Below, one piece after another: positions 7,558 to 13,809 of a DNA stretch of 18,510 nucleotides (position 1 is its first letter; every line of letters begins with the position of its first letter). The DNA is from an uncultured Paraprevotella sp. (GTDB lineage: Bacteria > Bacteroidota > Bacteroidia > Bacteroidales > Bacteroidaceae). The position numbers were made by a program, and so were the translations under genes. The stretch covers positions 1-18,510 of the forward strand of contig CAAFWT010000114.1 in assembly GCA_900766785.1 (NCBI GenBank), in the 5' to 3' direction. A model generated the notes under the pieces. It saw nothing but the letters and a program-made list of their open reading frames with translations, did no database searches and was not told where the DNA came from.

Positions 7558-9066
7558 ATGAAACGGATTCTCCTCGCCCTTCTGCCTGCTACTGCATGGG
7601 CACAAGACAGGCCAAACGTGATATGGCTGATGGCCGATGACCTGGGATATGGCGACCTATCCTGTTATGGGGCCACACGCATCCACACACCCAATATCGA
7701 CCGAGTGGCTCAGGAGGGTGTTCGCTTTACCGATATGCACGCTTGCGCCAGCACCAGCACCCCCAGTCGCTATGGTATCCTCACGGGAGAATATCCGTTC
7801 TGCCATCCCAGAACCGATGTGGCGGCGGGAGATGCCAGCACCATCATATGGCCTCAGCAATACACCCTGGCCGATATGATGCAGAGCGTGGGCTATCGCA
7901 CAGGAGCATTCGGCAAGTGGCATCTGGGACTGGGGAGCCGCACGGGCCAGCAGGACTGGAATGGGAAGATTGATGTGGGACCCGACAGTCTGGGATTCGA
8001 CTACAGCTACATTATGGCTGCCACATCTGACCGTGTGCCATGCGTGTTTATAGAGCAGGGACGTATAGCCAACTATGACCCTTCTGCTCCCGTGCAGGTG
8101 AGTTATAAGAGGAACTTTGAGGGAGAGCCCACAGGGCGCACGCATCCCGAACTGCTCACCAAACTACGTCCCAGCCACGGGCACGACATGAGTATTGTGA
8201 ACGGTATCAGCAGGATTGGGTACATGAAGGGCGGCGGCAAGGCTCTGTGGCGCGATGAGGATATTGCAGACAGCATCACGGCTCATGCCATTCGCTTCAT
8301 GAACGAATGCCAACAGACGGGCGAACCCTTCTTCATGTATCTCTGCACCAATGACATTCATGTTCCACGCATGCCACACGAACGGTTCCGAGGCAAGAGT
8401 CCCATGGGACTTCGCGGCGAGGCTATCCTGTCACTTGATGAGACTGTAGGGGCCATTACGGCCGAACTGGACCGCTTGCGTATTGCCCAGAATACCATCC
8501 TTATCATCACCAGCGACAATGGGCCGGTACTGGATGACGGATATGAGGACCAAGCCGAGCAGCTGGTGGGCAGTCACACACCAGGTGGAAACTGGAGAGG
8601 TGGCAAGTATAGTGCTTTCGAGGCAGGCAGTGTGGTGCCCTTCATACTCAGATGGCCTGGTCATGCCCGGGTGTGCGAGAGCAAGGCTGTACTCAGCCAG
8701 GTGGATGCCATAGCCACTCTGGCTCACATGGTAGGGGCAAAGATACCCCAGGGAGCAGCACCACACAGTCAGGAAATGACCAAGAGCTGGCTGGGAAAGA
8801 GCCGTTCCTCAAGGCCCTATGCCATCAAGATGGCAGCCAACCATGCCCTGGTACTTCGCACCAAGAAATGGAAGTACATCGAACCGTCGAAGGGAGGACC
8901 CATGGTGTCCTGGGGACCGAAGATAGAGACTGGTTACAAGGCCGTTCCTCAACTATACCGCATCACCGACGACCAAGGAGAGCAGACCAATGAGGCTGAG
9001 CAATATCCTCGACTCGTGAAACAGTTCCAGCATCAGATTGATATCCTGAGAGAGCCGAAGCCCTGA
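7558..9066 (+). CDS. Exported Ser-type sulfatase, family S1
   Basis: A 502-residue arylsulfatase-like S1 sulfatase that removes sulfate esters, probably from carbohydrates. MKRILLALLPATAWAQ is a signal peptide, placing it outside the cytoplasm. The activation motif reads S-T-P-S-R with Ser67, Arg71 and a closing LTG at 75-77, so it is the serine version. The serine must be oxidised to formylglycine by an anaerobic sulfatase-maturating enzyme, and one is encoded next door on the opposite strand. Other active-site elements are present: Asp27/Asp28 in ADDLGYGD, GKWHLG (Lys120, His122), NDIHVP (His268) and SDNGP (Asp320, Asn321), forming the Ca2+ and sulfate pocket. Substrate subfamily cannot be assigned confidently. 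It has no sugar-transport partner nearby. Confidence 0.93.
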   Translation: MKRILLALLPATAWAQDRPNVIWLMADDLGYGDLSCYGATRIHTPNIDRVAQEGVRFTDMHACASTSTPSRYGILTGEYPFCHPRTDVAAGDASTIIWPQQYTLADMMQSVGYRTGAFGKWHLGLGSRTGQQDWNGKIDVGPDSLGFDYSYIMAATSDRVPCVFIEQGRIANYDPSAPVQVSYKRNFEGEPTGRTHPELLTKLRPSHGHDMSIVNGISRIGYMKGGGKALWRDEDIADSITAHAIRFMNECQQTGEPFFMYLCTNDIHVPRMPHERFRGKSPMGLRGEAILSLDETVGAITAELDRLRIAQNTILIITSDNGPVLDDGYEDQAEQLVGSHTPGGNWRGGKYSAFEAGSVVPFILRWPGHARVCESKAVLSQVDAIATLAHMVGAKIPQGAAPHSQEMTKSWLGKSRSSRPYAIKMAANHALVLRTKKWKYIEPSKGGPMVSWGPKIETGYKAVPQLYRITDDQGEQTNEAEQYPRLVKQFQHQIDILREPKP

Positions 9067-9128
9067 TGCCATACTTCTTCACCCGAGGCCCCATATCTGC
9101 GAAGGAATGATTTTTTGGTCCACAGAGA

Positions 9129-9282
9129 GGATAACGTTTGCAACCCAGGATGATAACGTTTGCAACCCGGGATGCAAACGTTTGCGGGAAAAGATGCAGT
9201 GCACTGCAAGGACGGATGCAGTGCACTGCAGGAGCGGTTGCAGTGCACTGCAGAGGCGGTTGCAGTGCACTGCGTCTGAGAC
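9129..9282. repeat. Seven-unit, 22-bp-period array of palindromes
   Basis: Seven successive units of exactly 22 bp start at 9129, 9151, 9173, 9195, 9217, 9239 and 9261. Each has a 14-bp core and an 8-bp variable, mostly purine-rich spacer. Units 4-6 have the perfect palindrome TGCAGTGCACTGCA; unit 7 keeps its 12-bp centre. Unit 3 has the palindrome GCAAACGTTTGC. Units 1-2 carry the same right arm with a changed left arm (GATAACGTTTGCA). The two palindrome types differ at matching positions in both arms. The array sits between the convergent sulfatase and anSME genes. It is not coding, since 22 is not a multiple of three and stop patterns rotate. Role unknown: protein-binding array, RNA/DNA hairpins or a dispersed repeat family. 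Confidence 0.9.
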
Positions 9283-9301
9283 GGGCAAAAGGGACACCGA
9301 A

Positions 9302-9390
9302 ATCACCAGTCCTATTTTGGATGAGAGATAAGGGAGGAGAGACACACCCCATACGGGTCTCTGTAGCCCCCCCCAGATTTATCTGGTGAT
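9302..9390. repeat. Nested inverted repeats after the palindrome array
   Basis: ATCACCAG (9302-9309) is the exact reverse complement of CTGGTGAT (9383-9390). Inside lie AGAGAC (9338-9343) and GTCTCT (9357-9362), and a competing hairpin CCAGATTTATCTGG (9373-9386) shares bases with the outer arm. These could fold into a long stem or alternative hairpins at the 3' end of either convergent transcript. A further small hairpin GAGGT/ACCTC (9428-9440) lies just past the anSME stop codon. No run of T follows any of them, so classic terminators are not clear here. The 389-bp gap has no gene that I can support. Confidence 0.45.
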
Positions 9391-9455
9391 CCGGTTTCTG
9401 CTCGAGAGGTTCATTCCGCATTGTTTGGAGGTCACACCTCTATGATGGGGATTGC

Positions 9456-10670
9456 TCATCCGAAAAAGTGCTGCATCACACCCACGGCATTCCTCCCTGC
9501 CAGCAGTTCATCACGCATAAAGTCCATATATGGGGCCACATGCTGAAAATACTGTTGGTAGCCTGCACACAGATAATTGAGACCTGGTTCTCCATCGGCC
9601 GTGCGCGAGAAACGCAATCGGGGACATTCGCCATGGCAAGCCTTCAGCCAAGGACAAAGACGGCACTGGGTGGGCAATCCGTCACGCTTCAGTCGGCTGA
9701 AAGCCTCTTGCTTGGCCCCATAAGCCATATTGGGCAGTCCGTCGCGCAGAAGATTGCCCAGACGATATTCAGGAAAGACAAAGTGATCACAGGGATAGAA
9801 GTCCCCGTTGTGCTCCATCACCAGGGCATGGCCACACTCCTCAGCATAGACACACACACCAGGCTCCACACCCAACCATCCTGCCAGGGTGGCATCGAAG
9901 AGCTGAACAAACATCTCGCCCACATCATGTCTCACCCATTCGTCGAACACTCCACACAAGAACGCTCCCCACTGGGAAGGACGCACACTATAGGGAGCCA
10001 GAGGACAGTCATCCTGTGCCATATGGGCCAGGTGCCGGCCATCGGCATGACGAAGCTCACGCTCCACCACAGGCGAGAACTGCAGGAACTGTGCACCCAG
10101 CTGGTGACGGAAGAAATGATAGAAGGCCTGAGGCTCATGCACATTGGCTTGATGGACAGTGGCCATGGCATTCCATTCCACCCCATATTCGTTCAGCAGG
10201 GCAATGGACTGCATCACGCGCTCCCAAGAACCCCTTCCTGAGGCATCTTTCCGATAGGCGTCATGCATGGCCTGAGTACCATCGATGCTGATGCCCACCA
10301 GCCATTGCTCGTCGGCCAGGAAACGGCACCATTCGGGTGTGAGCAGGAGTCCATTGGTCTGCAGACAGTTACTTATCCTCCTGCCACGGCCATAATAGCG
10401 CTGCAGCCTTACGGCATCCCGATAGAAGGAGAGTGGACGCAGCAGAGGTTCACCCCCATGCCAGGTGAAGAGGATGTCGGGAGTCTGCTGCACCTCGATA
10501 TATCGGCGCACAAACTGTTCGAGCATCGCAGAGGACATGTTGCACGCATTATGAGCAAAAAGGTTTTGCTTCTCGGTATAGTAACAATACTGGCAACGCA
10601 GGTTGCACAGGGGACCTGCAGGCTTGGCCATCACATAGAGCGGGCGGGCATAGGGGAAGATATCTGCCAT
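9456..10670 (-). CDS. Anaerobic sulfatase-maturating enzyme (radical SAM/SPASM)
   Basis: A 404-residue cytoplasmic radical-SAM enzyme that oxidises the active-site Ser or Cys of sulfatases to formylglycine before export. The radical cluster motif is CNLRCQYC (Cys22, Cys26, Cys29), followed by TWHGGEPLL (69-77) and the SIDG segment near 128-131. The C-terminal SPASM region carries Cys273, Cys279, Cys294, Cys336, Cys339, Cys345, Cys349 and Cys368. This spacing fits the eight ligands of the two auxiliary 4Fe-4S clusters of anSMEs. Asp295 in YPCDHF is at the position of the proposed catalytic base. It begins only 6 bases after the lolE-like gene, so it is translated as the third gene of the rbfA operon. 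The convergent Ser-type sulfatase is its obvious local substrate. Confidence 0.94.
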   Translation of the reverse strand: MADIFPYARPLYVMAKPAGPLCNLRCQYCYYTEKQNLFAHNACNMSSAMLEQFVRRYIEVQQTPDILFTWHGGEPLLRPLSFYRDAVRLQRYYGRGRRISNCLQTNGLLLTPEWCRFLADEQWLVGISIDGTQAMHDAYRKDASGRGSWERVMQSIALLNEYGVEWNAMATVHQANVHEPQAFYHFFRHQLGAQFLQFSPVVERELRHADGRHLAHMAQDDCPLAPYSVRPSQWGAFLCGVFDEWVRHDVGEMFVQLFDATLAGWLGVEPGVCVYAEECGHALVMEHNGDFYPCDHFVFPEYRLGNLLRDGLPNMAYGAKQEAFSRLKRDGLPTQCRLCPWLKACHGECPRLRFSRTADGEPGLNYLCAGYQQYFQHVAPYMDFMRDELLAGRNAVGVMQHFFG

Positions 10671-10676
10671 GATGTC

Positions 10677-11903
10677 TCAGAATAGTCGGCGTGAAAGGGA
10701 GCGTACGGGCCACCACACTGCCATCCACCCCACCACCAGTACCGTGAGGAAGACCAGCAGGAGGTCGGTCACATGCACACTCACAGGATAAGCCTCCACG
10801 ATGAAACTGCCCGAGCTGTCGCCCATGGTGATAAGCCCGAACTCCTGCTGCAACCAGCACAATAGCAGACCAAGGAGCAAGCCCAGCAGGGCACCTGCCA
10901 TACTGATCATACGACCCTCATAGAGGAAGATTTCACATATCTGCCCTTCGGTGGCACCCAGACTGCGGAGGGTGAGCACATCGCCACGCTTGTCTATCAT
11001 CAGCATAGACAAGGAGCCGATGATATTAAAGCAGGCTATCAGGAGGATAAAGGTGAGAAAGACGTAAGAGATGAGTTTCTCGATGCGCATGATACGAAAG
11101 ACATCTGCCTGCTGCTCATACCGGTCCTCCACCCGAAAGCGGTTGCCCAGCAAGGTGCGTAACTCCTTTTGGGCAGACTGTAGCGAAACACCGTCGCATA
11201 GGCGAATCTCTACGGAGCTGATACGCCCCTTCTGGTCGAAGAGTCGCTGTGCGAAGCCCAGGCTGGTGATGATATAGTTCTCGTCATAACGCGACTGTTG
11301 CACGTTGAACACCACACCCGGGCTGTTCAGTTCATCATGATTGAACGAGCTGAGGGGATTGGCCATATTCACCCGTTCACCACGCTTAGGTGCATAAACC
11401 TGGAGAGGATCGGGGAAACTGGCAGGGAGTCCCATACGGCTGGCCAGGCGTATGCCCATGACTCCATACTCGAGCACATCGGCATGCAGGCAGAAGGAAC
11501 CATCACCATAGAGGATATCCTCGATGCGAGCCTGTTCGGTAAAGTTGTCGGCCACACCCATGATGGTGACCACGTGCTGGCGCTTCTCCTGTACCACCAG
11601 AGCCTGCCCTTCCATGACGGGTGTATACACCTTGACCGACGGATGCTGGCGCAACTGCTGTAGGGCCTCATCATCCTCACTGATGGTCTGCCCATCCACC
11701 AGAGAGATGCGCAACTGAGGGTCAAAGGCTGTAAACAAGCCCGAGACCAGATCTCGGAATCCATTGAAGACGCTCAGGGTGCACACCATAGCCATGGTGG
11801 CAATAGCCACACCCGCCACCGAAATGCCACTGATGATATTGATGGCATGGTGGCTCTTAGGACTGAACAGGTAGCGCTGGGCAATGAAGAGGCGATAGTT
11901 CAT
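10677..11903 (-). CDS. FtsX-like/LolE-type ABC transporter permease
   Basis: A 408-residue inner-membrane protein with the LolC/LolE layout. It has one N-terminal membrane helix (about 21-45), a large periplasmic MacB/PCD-like domain (about 46-275) and three C-terminal helices (about 276-302, 331-352 and 378-400). The cytoplasmic segment DKRGDVLTLRSLGATEGQI (304-322) is the typical coupling region that contacts the ATPase. LolCDE complexes extract outer-membrane lipoproteins and hand them to LolA. The ATPase partner is not in this window, and Bacteroidetes often encode permease and ATPase apart. It lies 33 bases after rbfA and 6 bases before anSME. Another FtsX-family exporter role cannot be excluded. 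Confidence 0.88.
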   Translation of the reverse strand: MNYRLFIAQRYLFSPKSHHAINIISGISVAGVAIATMAMVCTLSVFNGFRDLVSGLFTAFDPQLRISLVDGQTISEDDEALQQLRQHPSVKVYTPVMEGQALVVQEKRQHVVTIMGVADNFTEQARIEDILYGDGSFCLHADVLEYGVMGIRLASRMGLPASFPDPLQVYAPKRGERVNMANPLSSFNHDELNSPGVVFNVQQSRYDENYIITSLGFAQRLFDQKGRISSVEIRLCDGVSLQSAQKELRTLLGNRFRVEDRYEQQADVFRIMRIEKLISYVFLTFILLIACFNIIGSLSMLMIDKRGDVLTLRSLGATEGQICEIFLYEGRMISMAGALLGLLLGLLLCWLQQEFGLITMGDSSGSFIVEAYPVSVHVTDLLLVFLTVLVVGWMAVWWPVRSLSRRLF

Positions 11904-11936
11904 GCGTGCTTGGCGTGAGTGGCCCTTCGGAAGAGG

Positions 11937-12272
11937 CTACTTCTTGAGCAGTTCATCGATGTGCTGGGCATAATCCAGCGAATCGTCAACGAAGAACTTC
12001 AGTTCGGGTATGATGCGCAACTGCTTGCCCAGGCGTGTCCCCAGTTCATATCGCACCTGCTTCTGATTGGCGTTGATATTCTCCGTTATCTCCGCAGCCC
12101 GCTCGCTGGGAAAGATACTCAGATAAGCGCGGCACACACTCATGTCGGGACTGATACGACACACGCTCACGCTCACCAGCACTCCACGCATATGCATGGT
12201 CTGCTTCTGGAACATGTCGCTCAGTTCCTTCTGTATCAGTCGGGCTATTTTGTTCTGCCTTGTCGTTTCCAT
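11937..12272 (-). CDS. rbfA: Ribosome-binding factor A
   Basis: RbfA is a small KH-fold protein that binds the 30S subunit and helps 16S rRNA 5'-end maturation. The 111 residues match the family's size. METTRQNKIARLIQKELSDM is the expected basic helical N-terminus, followed by the KH core with RGVLVSVSVCRISPDMSVCRAYLSIF-like strands (29-54, given here as a span) and the C-terminal ELKFFVDDSLDYAQHIDELL signature. It heads the rbfA-lolE-like-anSME run. Upstream is a very AT-rich stretch (alternating TA around 12272-12290) that may hold its promoter, although no TAnnTTTG is visible. Cytoplasmic. Confidence 0.93.
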   Translation of the reverse strand: METTRQNKIARLIQKELSDMFQKQTMHMRGVLVSVSVCRISPDMSVCRAYLSIFPSERAAEITENINANQKQVRYELGTRLGKQLRIIPELKFFVDDSLDYAQHIDELLKK

Positions 12273-12323
12273 ATATATATTATATATAATGTGTATAGAG
12301 AGGGAGTAAGTGGAAATCCTGTA

Positions 12324-13718
12324 TCACTCCTCTCCCATAAACATAGGATCCCATGCGGGCAACTTCACAGGCTTCTTCTTGAGAAGCTCCAGAGCCTCGG
12401 GGGTGCAATACTTGCGGTTGACCACCACACGGAACATATACTCATCAAACCACTCATCGGTCATGATGAGATATCCTGCTGCTCCCGATGCCTTGCCCCA
12501 ACTGTTCTCCACCTTCCACTTCAAGGGCTTTCCCTGTTCGTCCTGGTCCACGGCCATGAGCGTCATAGCATGTGTGCTTCCACTGTCAAAGCTCTGTATA
12601 CGCTGCTTCTTGTTCATCCCGAAGGTGGTGCCAAAGAGGTTTCCGTACTCATAATTGTTCAGGTCTAGGAATCCCGTCTGACGGTCGAGATACTTGCCCA
12701 CGTCGCAGGAGAAGTACATCTGGCAGGAGTCCTTGAGTGAGGCGATGGCCATGGGCTTGAGTTCCTCCATGGGGAGGTTCAGATAGAGCCAGTTGTGCCC
12801 ATCATAGAGGTGTCGGTCATAGTCTATCTCGTACACCTGATGATAGGGACGGCTGGGGTCGTTCATCAGCATGACGTAGTCGGCATAGAGGTCCTCAGAG
12901 GCTGCACACACCTTCTGATAGAACTCCTGTGGTGTGTAGGTTTGAGGGGCGGAGATGCACTTGCCATCCTTTCTGGGTGCCCATGTGAAGGTCTTGGGAG
13001 GCTGTCCGTAGGCCATGACCAGCATTCGGTACACGGTCTTGAGCTGCTCCACCTTCATAGCCTGAAGTTCCTTGTCGGAGGCTCCTTGCTGACTCTTTTC
13101 GCGAAGGAGAATACCGTCCTCGCGCAACTTACGCTTGAGATAACTGTTGAACTCTGAAGTGAGGTTGCTCACATAGGTCTCGGGCATCACATCCTGAGGC
13201 ACCAGTCCATACTTGGTGACCAGATCGGCCACACCCGTGTAAGTACCCCCATCGGAGAGGGGATTCTGGAAGAGCCACCTCACCATCTGACTGTCCATGT
13301 CCTCCTTGCGCGTATCTATCACGCCCTGCAGGAAGAGGTTGCTCTTCTCCAGCTGGTCAAAGAAGAAGAGATACACCTGACTGAAGAAGAAGTCACTCAC
13401 TCCCAGGGTACGCATGGCTCTGTTGCGTAACACATTGGTACCGGTGAAGAGCCAGCAGCGGCCGCTACTCTCCTGGTCGCTGATGCCGCTGTTCTTGACT
13501 TCTGTACTGAAATGTGTATCCTTGGCATAGCGATTGTCCTGGTTGAGAGTCAGTTTCTGAATGCTGGTAGCTCCCATGGCATTCCTCAAGGCTTTGTCGG
13601 TGGGCGTATCGGTATAGCTTCCCTCCAGACTCTTCAGTACATCTTGGGTGATGCCTGTCTGTGCATGGGAGAACACTCCGCATGCAAGTGCACATGCGCA
13701 CAATATCCACTTTTTCAT
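12324..13718 (-). CDS. Exported C1-family peptidase, bleomycin hydrolase/PepC type
   Basis: A 464-residue papain-fold cysteine aminopeptidase of the bleomycin hydrolase family (C1B). Active-site residues are complete: Gln82 and Cys88 in DQESSGRCW, His383 in STHAMTL and Asn405 in VENSWG. Unlike the classical cytosolic PepC, it opens with MKKWILCACALACGVFSHAQ, a signal peptide, so it should act in the periplasm or outside. There it could trim peptides taken up or released from host proteins. Its C-terminus ends in acidic residues (GEE) after PAWDPMF. It has its own promoter at 13744-13751 and ends 51 bases before rbfA. Whether it forms the hexameric cage of its cytosolic relatives is not known. 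Confidence 0.92.
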   Translation of the reverse strand: MKKWILCACALACGVFSHAQTGITQDVLKSLEGSYTDTPTDKALRNAMGATSIQKLTLNQDNRYAKDTHFSTEVKNSGISDQESSGRCWLFTGTNVLRNRAMRTLGVSDFFFSQVYLFFFDQLEKSNLFLQGVIDTRKEDMDSQMVRWLFQNPLSDGGTYTGVADLVTKYGLVPQDVMPETYVSNLTSEFNSYLKRKLREDGILLREKSQQGASDKELQAMKVEQLKTVYRMLVMAYGQPPKTFTWAPRKDGKCISAPQTYTPQEFYQKVCAASEDLYADYVMLMNDPSRPYHQVYEIDYDRHLYDGHNWLYLNLPMEELKPMAIASLKDSCQMYFSCDVGKYLDRQTGFLDLNNYEYGNLFGTTFGMNKKQRIQSFDSGSTHAMTLMAVDQDEQGKPLKWKVENSWGKASGAAGYLIMTDEWFDEYMFRVVVNRKYCTPEALELLKKKPVKLPAWDPMFMGEE

Positions 13719-13743
13719 ATCTAATACTTGCTTTTGATTGGTG

Positions 13744-13751
13744 CAAAATTA
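13744..13751 (-). promoter_or_regulatory. Probable promoter of the exported peptidase gene (-7 element)
   Basis: TAATTTTG on the minus strand matches TAnnTTTG and lies 25 bases before the ATG at 13718. A CTTG about 20 bases further upstream may serve as a weak -33 box. The 18 bases 13741-13758 match those of the CoA-transferase promoter at 17 positions. Confidence 0.6.
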
Positions 13752-13809
13752 CTTCTTTCCGTGCTCTTGAGCAAGGATTTCCCCCGACAGTATACTTATC
13801 CTTCGGGGC

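Noticed and set aside
9174..9185. A true PurR operator controlling a neighbouring gene
   Set aside because: The core equals the E. coli PurR consensus, but it lies between two 3' ends rather than at a promoter, and PurR itself is a proteobacterial regulator. Kept only as a resemblance.
9129..9282. CRISPR array
   Set aside because: Units are contiguous at 22 bp with only 8-bp variable parts and palindromic cores. There are no 30-bp-class spacers and no cas genes nearby.
9033..9421. Several small overlapping frames across the palindrome array, rich in Cys-Ser-Ala-Leu type repeats
   Set aside because: They are translations of the 22-bp repeat in rotating frames. The period is not a multiple of three, so repeat conservation is not protein-driven.
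9468..10241. Open frame of 257 codons on the plus strand
   Set aside because: Antisense to the radical-SAM maturase gene and without any family resemblance.
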